Positions 1 to 12,040 of a stretch of 64,000 bases of DNA are shown here, piece after piece. The translations under genes and the position numbers were made by a program. Origin of the DNA: Viridibacterium sp047600765 (GTDB lineage: Bacteria > Pseudomonadota > Gammaproteobacteria > Burkholderiales > Rhodocyclaceae); NCBI GenBank assembly GCA_047600765.1, contig JASGKF010000002.1, forward strand, positions 930,001 to 994,000, read 5' to 3'. Every line of letters starts with the position of its first letter. Position 1 is the stretch's first letter. The notes beneath the pieces are model-generated. The model did not search any database. It was not told the origin of the DNA and saw nothing but the letters and a program-made list of their open reading frames with translations.

Positions 1-3000
1 AGATGGTGACGCCGTTGCTGAAGGCGGCATTGGTCAGCGCGGATGTGTAGTCAACACCGCCGCCGGTGGCGGTACCGCCACCCAGGTTCAGGGAGTAAGT
101 CGTTGCCACGCTCGATGCGTTCGACAGCGTCACGGTATGGACGATGTTGGAAGCTTCCGTCGCGCTGTTGCTCGACACCGTTGCGACGGTCGGTGCGGCA
201 TCGTCGTCGAGGATGGTGCCAGTGCCCGTAACGCCACCGACGGTGATCGGCACGGTTTCATCGGGTTCGTCGGTCGTATCCGAAACGGTCGGCACGGTGA
301 CAGTGAAGCTCGTGACGCCAGCCGGGATGGTCAGCACGCCGCCAGCCAGGGTGACGCCATTGCTGAAGGTCGGCGAAGCCGTGTAGTCGGTGCCGGAGGT
401 TGCCGTGCCTGCACCGAAGCTGAACGGGAAGGTGATGCTCGAAGAAGAGGCGTTGGTGAGCGCCACCGTGTAGACCAGGTTGTTGCCTTCGGTGGTGCTC
501 GGCGACGAGACGCTCTGCACTGTCGGTGCGGCATCGTCATCGGTGATCGTGCCCGTGCCAGATGCGGCACCTACGGTCAGCGTGTAGGTCTCGTTGACTT
601 CGTCGATGGTGTCGGAGGTCGTCGGCACGCTGACGGTGAAGCTGGTGACGCCTGCCGGCACCGTGATGACGCCGCCAGAGATGGTGACGCCGTTGCTGAA
701 CGCTGCGTTGGTCAGTGCTGAGGTGTAGTCAACACCACCGCCCGTTGCAGTGACATCGGCCAGCGACAGAGAGTACGTCGTCGCAATGCTGGAGGCATTC
801 GACAGCGTGACGGTATGGAGGATGTTCGAAGCTTCGGTTGCGGAGTTTGATGTGACGGAGGCAATCGTCGGCGCAGCATCGTCGTCGAGGATGGTGCCGG
901 TACCGGTGACGCCACCGACAGTCAGCGGCACGGTTTCATCAGGCTCGTCGGTCGTGTCGGACACCGTCGGAACCGTGACCGTAAAGCTCGTGACGCCAGC
1001 CGGGATCGTCAGTACGCCGCCCGCGAGGGTGACGCCATTGCTGAAAGTCGGCGCGCCGAAGTCGCCGGCTGCTGCTGTGCCGCCGCCCAAAGTGAAGGGG
1101 AAGGTGATGCTCGACGACGAAGCGTTGCTGAGTGCGACGTTGTAGAACGAGGTTGTTGCCTTCATTGACGCTCGGTGACGAAACGCTCTGGATCGTCGGA
1201 GCGGCATCATCGTCATTGATCGTGCCGGTGCCGGCGGTGCCGCCCACGGTCAGGGTGTAGGTTTCGTTGGCTTCATCGATGGTGTCGGCCGAGGTCGCGA
1301 CCGTCACGGTGAAACTGGTGACGCCTGCGGGCACGGTGATTGTGCCGCCGGAGATTGTCACGCCGTTGGAGAACGATGCGTTGGTGAGCGCCGAGGTGTA
1401 GTCGGTGCCGCCACCAGTGGCGGTGACATCGGCGAGCGACAGGGTGTAGGTCGTCGCACTGCTCGAAGCATTGCTGAGCGTAACGGTGTGAACGATGTTC
1501 GAGGCTTCGGTCGCGCTGTTGCTGGTGACGGAAGCAATCGTCGGCGCAGCATCGTCATCGAGGATGGTGCCGGTGCCGGTGACACCGCCGACAGTAATCG
1601 GCACGGTTTCGTCCGGTTCGTCGGTCGTATCCGAAACGGTCGGCACGGTGACCGTGAAGCTGGTGACGCCTGCAGGAATCGTCAGCACACCACCGGCGAG
1701 GGTGACGCCATTGCTGAAGGTTGGCGAAGCCGTGTAGTCGGAGCCCGACGTTGCAGTGCCGGCGCCGAAGCTGAACGGGAAGGTGATGTTCGACGAGGAA
1801 GCGTTGGTGAGCGCCACCGTGTAAACAAGATCATTGCCTTCCGTCGTGCTCGGCGACGAAACACTCTGGATCGTCGGTGCGGCATCGTCGTCGTTGATCG
1901 TGCCAGTGCCGGATGCGGCACCCACGGTCAAGGTATAGGTCTCGTTCGGTTCGTCGATGGTGTCGGCCGTCGTCGGCACGGACACCGTGAAGCTGGTAAC
2001 ACCAGCCGGCACGGTGATGACGCCGCCGGAGATGGTGACGCCGTTGCTGAAGGCGGCATTGGTCAGCGCGGATGTGTAGTCAACACCGCCGCCGGTGGCG
2101 GTACCGCCACCCAGGTTCAGGGAGTAAGTCGTTGCCACGCTCGAGGCATTCGACAGCGTCACGGTGTGGACAATGTTCGACGCTTCGGTCGCGGAGTTCG
2201 ACGTGACCGAAGCAACCGTTGGAGCTGCATCGTCGTCGAGGATGGTGCCGGTTCCGGTGACACCACCGACAGTCAGCGGCACGGTCTCATCCGGCTCATC
2301 GGTCGTATCCGACACCGTCGGCACGGTGACGGTGAAGCTGGTGACGCCAGCCGGGATCGTCAGTACGCCGCCGGCGAGTGTGACGCCGTTGCTGAAGCTG
2401 GGGCTGCCGAAGTCGCCGGCCACGGCCGTGCCACCGCCCAGAGTGAACGGGAAGGTGATGTTCGACGACGAGGCGTTGGTCAGTGCCACCGTGTAGACGA
2501 GGTTGTTGCCTTCGTTGGTGCTCGGCGAAGAGACGCTCTGGATCGTCGGTGCGGCATCGTCGTCAGTGATCGTACCGGTGCCGGAGACGGCACCCACGGT
2601 CAGGGTGTAGGTTTCGTTGGCCTCATCAATGGTGTCGGCCGTGGTCGGCACGGACACCGTGAAGCTGGTGACGCCTGCCGGGACGGTGATGACACCGCCG
2701 GAGATGGTCACGCCGTTGCTGAAGGCGGCATTGGTCAGTGCGGACGTGTAGTCGGTGCCACCGCCGGTGGCGGTGCCATCGGTGAGTGCCAGCGTGTAGG
2801 TCATCGGCACGGAAGAGGCGTGTGACAGGCTCACCGTATGCACGATGTTGCTGGCTTCCGTTGCACTGTTGCTGGTGACGGAAGCAATGATCGATGCGCC
2901 GTCATCATCCAGGATGGTGCCGGTTCCCGCAGCGCTGCCAACGGTCAGCGTGTAGGTTTCATCCGATTCGCCGAGGGTGTCGGCTGTGGTCGGCACCGTC

Positions 3001-6000
3001 ACGGTGAAGCTGGTGACGCCTGCCGGGACGGTGATGACACCGCCTGCGATGGTGACGCCATTCGAGAACGCAGCGTTGGTGAGTACCGAGGTGTAGTCAA
3101 CACCGCCAGCCGTGGCCGTGCCGCCACCCAGGCTCAGCGAGTAAGTCGTCGCCACAGACGAAGCATTCGACAGCGTGACGGTATGAATGATGTCGGCCGC
3201 CTCGATGGCCGCGGCATTGGAGACGGAAGCGATGCTTGGTGCGGCATCGTCATCAGTGATCGTGCCGGTACCGGACGCGGCGCCCACGGTGAGCGTGTAG
3301 GTCTCGTTCGGCTCGTCGATGGTGTCGGAAGTCGTCGGGACGGAGACCGTGAAGCTGGTGACGCCAGCCGGCACGGTGATGATGCCGCCGGAGATGGTCA
3401 CGCCATTGCTGAAGGCTGCGTTGGTCAGTGCTGACGTGTAGTCGACGCCGCCGCCAGTGGCGGTGCCGCCGCCCAGGTTCAGCGAGTATGTCGTGGCGAC
3501 AGAGGAGGCGTTCGACAGCGTGACGGTGTGGACGATGTCGGCCGCTTCGGTCGCGGAGTTCGAGGTCACCGACGCGATGGTCGGCGCTGCATCGTCGTCG
3601 TTGATCGTACCGGTACCCGAAGTGCCACCCACGGTCAGCGTGTAGGTTTCATTCGGTTCGTCGATGGTGTCGGCCGTGGTCGGCACGGACACCGTGAAGC
3701 TGGTGACGCCTGCGGGGACGGTGATGACGCCGCCGGCGATGGTGACGCCATTCGAGAATGCTGCGTTGGTCAGTGCGGACGTGTAGTCGGTGCCGCCACC
3801 AGTGGCAGTGACATCGGCCAGCGACAGGGTGTAGGTCGTCGCACTGCTCGAAGCATTGCTGAGCGTGACGGTGTGGACGATGTTCGAAGCTTCGGCCGCA
3901 CTGTTGCTGGTGACGGAGGCAATCGTCGGCGCGGCATCGTCATCGGTGATCGTGCCGGTGCCGGAGGCGGCACCGACGGTCAGCGTGTAGGTTTCGTTGG
4001 CTTCGTCGATGGTGTCGGACGTGGTCGGGACACTGACGGTGAAGCTGGTGACACCGGCCGGGACAGTGATGACGCCGCCGGCGATCGTGACGCCGTTCGA
4101 GAATGCCGCGTTGGTGAGTGCAGACGTGTAGTCGGTGCCACCGCCGGTGGCGGTGACATCGGCCAGCGACAGGGTGTAGGTCGTCGCACTGCTCGAAGCA
4201 TTGCTCAGCGTGACGGTGTGGATGATGTTGCTGGCTTCCGTCGCGCTGTTGCTGGTGACGGAGGCAATCGTCGGTGCGGCATCGTCATCGGTGATCGTGC
4301 CGGTTCCGGAGGCGGCACCGACGGTCAGCGTGTAGGTTTCGTTGGCTTCATCGATGGTATCGGCCGTGGTCGGCACCGAAACCGTGAAGCTGGTGACGCC
4401 TGCGGGGACGGTGATGATGCCGCCGGCGATGGTGACGCCATTCGAGAATGCAGCGTTGGTGAGTGCCGAGGTGTAGTCCGTGCCACCGCCCGTGGCGGTG
4501 ACATCGGCCAGCGACAGGGTGTAGGTCGTAGCGGACGACGAGGCATTCGACAGCGTGACGGTGTGGACGATGTTGCTGGCTTCCGTCGCGCTGTTGCTGG
4601 TGACGGAGGCAATCGTCGGTGCGGCATCGTCATCGAGGATGGTGCCGGTGCCGGTGACGCCACCGACAGTCAGCGGTACGGTTTCATCCGGCTCATCGGT
4701 CGTATCCGAAACGGTCGGCACGGTGACGGTGAAGCTGGTGACGCCAGCCGGGATCGTCAGCACGCCACCGGCGAGAGTGACGCCGTTGCTGAAGCTGGGG
4801 CTGCCGAAGTCGCCGGCCACAGCGGTGCCACCACCCAGGGTGAAGGGGAAGGTGGTCGCGCTGCTAGATGCGTTGCTGAGCGCCACGTTGTAGACGAGGT
4901 TGTTGCCTTCGTTGGTGCTTGGCGAAGAGACGCTCTGGATCGTCGGTGCGGCATCGTCGTCATTGATGGTGCCGGTACCCGAAGCGCCGCCCACTGTGAG
5001 CGTGTAGGTTTCGTTGGCTTCGTCGATGGTGTCGGCCGAGGTAGGCACGGTCACGGTGAAACTGGTGACACCTGCCGGCACGGTGATGGTGCTGCCGGAG
5101 ATCGTGACGCCATTCGAGAACGATGCGTTGGTCAGTGCCGAGGTGTAGTCGGTGCCGCCGCCCGTGGCGGTGACATCGGCCAGGCTGAGGGTGAAGCTCG
5201 TTGCGCTGCTCGAAGCATTGCTCAGCGTGACGGTGTGGATGATGTCCGAAGCTTCCGTCGCGCTGTTGCTCGTGACAGACGCAATCGTCGGCGCCGCATC
5301 ATCGTCATTGATCGTGCCGGTGCCGGCGGTGCCGCCCACGGTCAGGGTGTAGGTTTCGTTGGCTTCATCGATGGTGTCGGCCGAGGTCGCGACCGTCACG
5401 GTGAAACTGGTGACGCCTGCGGGCACGGTGATTGTGCCGCCGGAGATTGTCACGCCGTTGGAGAACGATGCGTTGGTGAGCGCCGAGGTGTAGTCGGTGC
5501 CGCCACCAGTGGCGGTGACATCGGCGAGCGACAGGGTGTAGGTCGTCGCACTGCTCGAAGCATTGCTGAGCGTAACGGTGTGAACGATGTTCGAGGCTTC
5601 GGTCGCGCTGTTGCTGGTGACGGAAGCAATCGTCGGCGCAGCATCGTCATCGAGGATGGTGCCGGTGCCGGTGACACCGCCGACAGTAATCGGCACGGTT
5701 TCGTCCGGTTCGTCGGTCGTATCCGAAACGGTCGGCACGGTGACCGTGAAGCTGGTGACGCCTGCAGGAATCGTCAGCACACCACCGGCGAGGGTGACGC
5801 CATTGCTGAAGGTTGGCGAAGCCGTGTAGTCGGAGCCCGACGTTGCAGTGCCGGCGCCGAAGCTGAACGGGAAGGTGATGTTCGACGAGGAAGCGTTGGT
5901 GAGCGCCACCGTGTAGACAAGATCATTGCCTTCCGTCGTGCTCGGCGACGAAACACTCTGGATCGTCGGTGCGGCATCGTCGTCGTTGATCGTGCCAGTG

Positions 6001-9000
6001 CCGGATGCGGCACCCACGGTCAAGGTATAGGTCTCGTTCGGTTCGTCGATGGTGTCGGCCGTCGTCGGCACGGACACCGTGAAGCTGGTAACACCAGCCG
6101 GCACGGTGATGACGCCGCCGGAGATGGTGACGCCGTTGCTGAAGGCGGCATTGGTCAGCGCGGATGTGTAGTCGACACCGCCGCCGGTGGCGGTACCGCC
6201 ACCCAGGTTCAGGGAGTAAGTCGTTGCCACGCTCGAGGCATTCGACAGCGTCACGGTGTGGACAATGTTCGACGCTTCGGTCGCGGAGTTCGACGTGACC
6301 GAAGCAACCGTTGGAGCTGCATCGTCGTCGAGGATGGTGCCGGTTCCGGTGACACCACCGACAGTCAGCGGCACGGTCTCATCCGGCTCATCGGTCGTAT
6401 CCGACACCGTCGGCACGGTGACGGTGAAGCTGGTGACGCCAGCCGGGATCGTCAGTACGCCGCCGGCGAGTGTGACGCCGTTGCTGAAGCTGGGGCTGCC
6501 GAAGTCGCCGGCCACGGCCGTGCCACCGCCCAGAGTGAACGGGAAGGTGATGTTCGACGACGAGGCGTTGGTCAGTGCCACCGTGTAGACGAGGTTGTTG
6601 CCTTCGTTGGTGCTCGGCGAAGAGACGCTCTGGATCGTCGGTGCGGCATCGTCGTCAGTGATCGTACCGGTGCCGGAGACGGCACCCACGGTCAGGGTGT
6701 AGGTTTCGTTGGCCTCATCAATGGTGTCGGCCGTGGTCGGCACGGACACCGTGAAGCTGGTGACGCCTGCCGGGACGGTGATGACACCGCCGGAGATGGT
6801 CACGCCGTTGCTGAAGGCGGCATTGGTCAGTGCGGACGTGTAGTCGGTGCCACCGCCGGTGGCGGTGCCATCGGTGAGTGCCAGCGTGTAGGTCATCGGC
6901 ACGGAAGAGGCGTGTGACAGGCTCACCGTATGCACGATGTTGCTGGCTTCCGTTGCACTGTTGCTGGTGACGGAAGCAATGATCGATGCGCCGTCATCAT
7001 CCAGGATGGTGCCGGTTCCCGCAGCGCTGCCAACGGTCAGCGTGTAGGTTTCATCCGATTCGCCGAGGGTGTCGGCTGTGGTCGGCACCGTCACGGTGAA
7101 GCTGGTGACGCCTGCCGGGACGGTGATGACACCGCCTGCGATGGTGACGCCATTCGAGAACGCAGCGTTGGTGAGTACCGAGGTGTAGTCGACACCGCCA
7201 GCCGTGGCCGTGCCGCCACCCAGGCTCAGCGAGTAAGTCGTCGCCACAGACGAAGCATTCGACAGCGTGACGGTATGAATGATGTCGGCCGCCTCGATGG
7301 CCGCGGCATTGGAGACGGAAGCGATGCTTGGTGCGGCATCGTCATCAGTGATCGTGCCGGTACCGGACGCGGCGCCCACGGTGAGCGTGTAGGTCTCGTT
7401 CGGCTCGTCGATGGTGTCGGAAGTCGTCGGGACGGAGACCGTGAAGCTGGTGACGCCAGCCGGCACGGTGATGATGCCGCCGGAGATGGTCACGCCATTG
7501 CTGAAGGCTGCGTTGGTCAGTGCTGACGTGTAGTTGACGCCGCCGCCAGTGGCGGTGCCGCCGCCCAGGTTCAGCGAGTATGTCGTGGCGACAGAGGAGG
7601 CGTTCGACAGCGTGACGGTGTGGACGATGTCGGCCGCTTCGGTCGCGGAGTTCGAGGTCACCGACGCGATGGTCGGCGCTGCATCGTCGTCGTTGATCGT
7701 ACCGGTACCCGAAGTGCCACCCACGGTCAGCGTGTAGGTTTCATTCGGTTCGTCGATGGTGTCGGCCGTGGTCGGCACGGACACCGTGAAGCTGGTGACG
7801 CCTGCGGGGACGGTGATGACGCCGCCGGCGATGGTGACGCCATTCGAGAATGCTGCGTTGGTCAGTGCGGACGTGTAGTCGGTGCCGCCACCAGTGGCAG
7901 TGACATCGGCCAGCGACAGGGTGTAGGTCGTCGCACTGCTCGAAGCATTGCTGAGCGTGACGGTGTGGACGATGTTCGAAGCTTCGGCCGCACTGTTGCT
8001 GGTGACGGAGGCAATCGTCGGCGCGGCATCGTCATCGGTGATCGTGCCGGTGCCGGAGGCGGCACCGACGGTCAGCGTGTAGGTTTCGTTGGCTTCGTCG
8101 ATGGTGTCGGACGTGGTCGGGACACTGACGGTGAAGCTGGTGACACCGGCCGGGACAGTGATGACGCCGCCGGCGATCGTGACGCCGTTCGAGAATGCCG
8201 CGTTGGTGAGTGCAGACGTGTAGTCGGTGCCACCGCCGGTGGCGGTGACATCGGCCAGCGACAGGGTGTAGGTCGTCGCACTGCTCGAAGCATTGCTCAG
8301 CGTGACGGTGTGGATGATGTTGCTGGCTTCCGTCGCGCTGTTGCTGGTGACGGAGGCAATCGTCGGTGCGGCATCGTCATCGGTGATCGTGCCGGTTCCG
8401 GAGGCGGCACCGACGGTCAGCGTGTAGGTTTCGTTGGCTTCATCGATGGTATCGGCCGTGGTCGGCACCGAAACCGTGAAGCTGGTGACGCCTGCGGGGA
8501 CGGTGATGATGCCGCCGGCGATGGTGACGCCATTCGAGAATGCAGCGTTGGTGAGTGCCGAGGTGTAGTCCGTGCCACCGCCCGTGGCGGTGACATCGGC
8601 CAGCGACAGGGTGTAGGTCGTAGCGGACGACGAGGCATTCGACAGCGTGACGGTGTGGACGATGTTGCTGGCTTCCGTCGCGCTGTTGCTGGTGACGGAG
8701 GCAATCGTCGGTGCGGCATCGTCATCGAGGATGGTGCCGGTGCCGGTGACGCCACCGACAGTCAGCGGTACGGTTTCATCCGGCTCATCGGTCGTATCCG
8801 AAACGGTCGGCACGGTGACGGTGAAGCTGGTGACGCCAGCCGGGATCGTCAGCACGCCACCGGCGAGAGTGACGCCGTTGCTGAAGCTGGGGCTGCCGAA
8901 GTCGCCGGCCACAGCGGTGCCACCACCCAGGGTGAAGGGGAAGGTGGTCGCGCTGCTAGATGCGTTGCTGAGCGCCACGTTGTAGACGAGGTTGTTGCCT

Positions 9001-11249
9001 TCGTTGGTGCTTGGCGAAGAGACGCTCTGGATCGTCGGTGCGGCATCGTCGTCATTGATGGTGCCGGTACCCGAAGCGCCGCCCACTGTGAGCGTGTAGG
9101 TTTCGTTGGCTTCGTCGATGGTGTCGGCCGAGGTAGGCACGGTCACGGTGAAACTGGTGACACCTGCCGGCACGGTGATGGTGCTGCCGGAGATCGTGAC
9201 GCCATTCGAGAACGATGCGTTGGTCAGTGCCGAGGTGTAGTCGGTGCCGCCGCCCGTGGCGGTGACATCGGCCAGGCTGAGGGTGAAGCTCGTTGCGCTG
9301 CTCGAAGCATTGCTCAGCGTGACGGTGTGGATGATGTCCGAAGCTTCCGTCGCGCTGTTGCTCGTGACAGACGCAATCGTCGGCGCCGCATCGTCGTCGA
9401 GGATGGTTGCCGTGCCAGTTGCGCTGGTATTGGTTGTCGTTCCAGCCGTGCGCGTAGCCGTCAGCGTAAAGGTTTCATCCGGCTCGTCGAGGGTGTCACT
9501 GGTGACGGGTACGCGCACCAGGACAGGACCGGTCGAGCCGGCAGCCAGAACCCCGCTGCTGCCTGGCGTCCAGGTCGAACCACCATCCGTGGAGACCTCC
9601 ATCGAGTTGGTGTAATCGCTGCCGCTGATGGCAGTGCCGTTGGCGAGTGCAAGGTTGAAGCCTGTGGCGGTTGCACTGGCGTTCGACAGTGTGACCTGAA
9701 AGACGGCGAAGCCACCATTCTCGGCCACGGTTGGGCTGGAGACACTCAGGGTAGGCGTATTGTCGTTGTCGACGAGTGTCGTGGTGACCGAGTTACCGGC
9801 ACCACCGGTGATCTGCAGATCTTCGAAATTGCCACCGCTGGCAGAAACGAGCGTGATCGTGAAGCTCTCGGTGCCTTCGGCCAGCGCATCGTCAATGGTG
9901 TTGATGGAGAAATTGGCAAGGCTGCTGCCAGCCGGGATGGTGACCGTGGCCGTGCCGTTGAAGTCAGTGCCGTTGGTAGCGGTGCCGCTGTAGCTGAGGG
10001 TGACGGTGACTGGGGTCTGAGCCGGGCTGGTAAGTGAAACGGTGTACGAACCGGAAGCGCCTTCTGTGATGCTGGTGGCGCCCGTGAGGGATACGGTGGT
10101 GGTGTTGACCGTGTCGGTGATGGTGGTCGTAGCTGCTGCGCTGCTGTAAGACAGATTCTCGAAGTTACCGCCGGTTGTGCTGCTGATGGTGACGGTGCTC
10201 GTGCCTGCGTCGAGGTAGACGTCGTCTCCAGGCGCAGCGACTGTCACGTTACCCGTACTGCTGCCAGCTGGAATGGTGATGCTCGCGCCATTCGACAGGT
10301 TCAGCGTGACAGCGGTGCCGGCGGGGTTCGACAGCACGGCTGTGTAGACGATGCTGCCGCCTTCGGCCACGGATGGCGTGGCGCTGAGGGTGGCGGTGGT
10401 GACGTCGGCGTCATCAACGACATTGACGCTGATGGGGCCGGGCAGCACGTAGGTAGTGAAGTTGCCGCCCGTTGCGCTGGTGACGCTGGTAGTGACGACA
10501 TCGGTGCCTTGCTGATAGGCCTCGTCGGGGCGCACGGCTTGCGGTGCGCTGGTGGCCGAGGTGGCGCCGACGGGGATGGTGACCGTCATGCCGTTGCTGA
10601 GCGTGATGACCAGCGGCGAGCCCGTGGGGGCGCTGCCGGAGGTGACCGTGTAGACGATGCTGCCGCCTTCGGTGACCGTGGCGGCCGACACGGAGATGGC
10701 GACTTCGTTGGGATCGAGGGGCTTGGCAGGTTGCTCTTCGCGCGCGGCCGGCTCGTTGGCCGCACCGGGAGGCAATTCGTCGGTTTGCGGCAGACCACCG
10801 TTGGCGCGTTCGAAGCCGAGCGGGGTGATGTCTTCGACGATGCGCAGCAGGCGCACGAAACCGTGACCGCCGTCGGCGCCAGCGCCAGCCAGACCGGCGG
10901 CGGGTGCTTCGAGGTCGGCGAGCGGATCCTGGCCGGCATTGAGGGCGGCGATGATGCGGTCGGCTTCGGTGCTTTGCGGGGCAATCGCGGCTTCGCTGCG
11001 GTCGGTGGGTGTCTGGGTGACGACGCTGTCGTCGATGCTGACCGTGCGGTCGCCGCCGATATCGACGAGGCCACCGTCACCGCGTTTGAGGCTGACGTGC
11101 GCACCGGGCGCCGTCACGATGACCTGACCACTGCTGACGTGATCGCCCGCGCGCAGTGCGACAAGGCGTCCATCCGACATGCGCAGCCATGCCTGGCCGT
11201 CGATGCGCTGGATCGTGCCTTGTTGGGCGGGGTTGTTGGTTTCAGCCAT
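1..11249 (-). CDS. Giant LapA-type repeat adhesin (3' end outside window; one-base frame break)
   Basis: This is a cell-surface adhesin of the type I secreted, LapA-like class. Residues 1-150 form a retention module: a small beta domain (about 10-75), then a PAAG site at 116-119, then a conserved GHGFVRLLRIVEDITPL stretch like the one that follows the LapG cleavage site in LapA. From about residue 170 onward the protein is built of Calx-beta-like repeats, at first diverse and then near-identical units of about 115 residues ending in GTGTI-DDDAAP. The reading frame is open from 11249 to about 1147, where one extra base (GTAGAACG instead of the GTAGACG found in sister repeats) shifts it. Below that point the repeats continue in the neighbouring frame to position 1 without a stop. 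The C-terminus, where RTX repeats and the secretion signal would be, lies outside. The secretion genes sit immediately upstream on the same strand. Adhesin class is well supported; ligand unknown. Confidence 0.9.
1142..1149 (-). other. Single-base frame break in the adhesin
   Basis: The plus strand reads GTAGAACG here. The equivalent places in sister repeats (near 2495, 4891, 6587 and 8983) read GTAGACG. Removing one A restores Asn-Asn-Leu-Val-Tyr-Asn-Val-Ala, the normal repeat sequence. With the base present, the frame runs on through non-repeat residues to a stop at 939. It may be a sequencing error, a real mutation or phase-type switching. Confidence 0.85.
1204..5295 (-). repeat. 4092-bp tandem duplication inside the adhesin, copy A (C-terminal copy)
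   Basis: This block and the next (5296-9387) line up base for base with an offset of 4092. The unit is 1364 codons and contains twelve Calx-beta-like repeats, so the frame is kept. I saw only four differences: 1824 a/5916 g, 2082 a/6174 g, 3099 a/7191 g and 3443 c/7535 t. Only the last changes a residue (Asp here, Asn in the other copy). The exact ends float by a few bases because the flanks are also homologous. Confidence 0.93.
5296..9387 (-). repeat. 4092-bp tandem duplication inside the adhesin, copy B (N-terminal copy)
   Basis: Partner of the preceding block. Identity continues about five bases past 9387 and then breaks at the border with the older, more diverse repeats (the first differing base is near 9393). 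The few substitutions between copies argue against a simple assembly doubling and for a recent unequal crossover. Confidence 0.93.
10893..10904 (-). other. Candidate LapG-type protease cleavage site (PAAG) in the adhesin retention module
   Basis: Codons 116-119 of the adhesin read Pro-Ala-Ala-Gly. In LapA of Pseudomonas the periplasmic protease LapG cuts between the two alanines of a T-A-A-G site at nearly the same distance from the N-terminus, which releases the adhesin when c-di-GMP is low. The Gly-rich stretch and HGFVRL segment that follow match the LapA layout. No lapG or lapD gene lies in this window, so the partner protease is inferred. Confidence 0.65.
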
Positions 11250-11353
11250 TGCGGACTCCGGTCAAAGGTCGGGAGAGAAGTCGGGAAAAGACGGAACTTC
11301 TCTTTTAACGGTCAATGGACCAGAGACTAGAGCGATGCAAGGCGGGGCGCATC

Positions 11354-11365
11354 GTACCCGGGTAC
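11354..11365. promoter_or_regulatory. Perfect 12-bp palindrome in the adhesin upstream region
   Basis: GTACCCGGGTAC is a perfect palindrome about 105 bp upstream of the adhesin start codon, in the 151-bp gap between the LuxR-type regulator gene and the adhesin gene. Its place suits an operator, possibly for the neighbouring LuxR-type protein, but no binding motif is known to me for that protein. Assignment is inference. Confidence 0.35.
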
Positions 11366-11400
11366 TAGGGGTTAACCGCTGCAGCGTGAAATTGTGTGAC

Positions 11401-12027
11401 TTACTTCACGCCATGCACGCGCAGCGCCAGTTGCAGGCGGTCGCTGAGCTGCAGTTTCTCGAACACGGTGGTGAGGTGGGATTTGACCGTGCGTTCGGTG
11501 ATGCCGAGTTTTTCGGCGATGAACAGGTTCGATTCCCCGTTGGCGGCCAGCTGGGCGACCTCGGCTTCACGCTCGGTCAGCGAGCGGCGCCAGCTTTGGT
11601 CGGGGCGGCGCGGCAGGCTCTCGTTGACGCCACGTAACAAGCGCGTGAGCAGGCTGCGGCCGACCCATAGTTCACCAGCCGCAACGACCTCGAGCACTTG
11701 CAGCAGGGTCGCTTCGTTGGCGTAGGTGTGGCAGTAGCCGGCGGCGCCGGCCTCCATGGCGAGGATGCCTTCGGCGTCGTGTGGCTCGCTGCTGGCCACG
11801 ATGATCGAGAGGTGACCACACCAGCCGCGCCAGCGTGCGTCATCCCAGGCCGGCAGGTTGGCGCAGGCCGTGTTGACGAAGACGAGACTGCCTGTCGGCA
11901 GACTGCCCAGCTTGCCGGGGCTGTCCAGGCGGTGGGCCTGCCAGCGTTCACCGAGCTTGTGCATGCGCCGCGCGACGGTGTCGTCGCTGGTCAGCAGGTA
12001 GAGGGTCGGGAGGTCCAGGCGGCGCAT
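11401..12027 (-). CDS. LuxR-family response-regulator-like transcription factor of the adhesin locus
   Basis: This 208-residue protein has a receiver-like N-terminal half and a C-terminal LuxR helix-turn-helix (about 145-205, with LTEREAEVAQL and the ITERTVKSHL recognition helix). The receiver half looks degenerate: at the expected phospho-acceptor position after the third beta strand the sequence is VFVNTA, with Asn52 in place of Asp. Control by phosphorylation is therefore doubtful, and the domain may bind another signal or act by dimerisation. It follows the membrane fusion protein gene after 13 bp, so it is probably co-transcribed with the secretion genes, and it precedes the adhesin gene. 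A role in switching adhesin expression is a reasonable inference from position only. Confidence 0.85.
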   Translation of the reverse strand: MRRLDLPTLYLLTSDDTVARRMHKLGERWQAHRLDSPGKLGSLPTGSLVFVNTACANLPAWDDARWRGWCGHLSIIVASSEPHDAEGILAMEAGAAGYCHTYANEATLLQVLEVVAAGELWVGRSLLTRLLRGVNESLPRRPDQSWRRSLTEREAEVAQLAANGESNLFIAEKLGITERTVKSHLTTVFEKLQLSDRLQLALRVHGVK

Positions 12028-12040
12028 GCGGGCGGGGCTC

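Noticed and set aside
1..9400. Regularly spaced repeats that might suggest a CRISPR array
   Set aside because: The period is about 345 bp, the repeats are coding and no short repeat-spacer pattern exists. They encode Calx-beta-like domains.
43..10037. Very long plus-strand and alternative-frame open frames across the adhesin region (for example 3528-6917 and 7620-10037)
   Set aside because: They are antisense or shifted readings of the repeat adhesin. They recur with the repeat period, are low-complexity (Gly/Arg/Asp-rich) and have no start signals.
10509..11330. 273-codon plus-strand frame opposite the adhesin N-terminus
   Set aside because: It is antisense to the conserved retention module, has no domain and no ribosome site.
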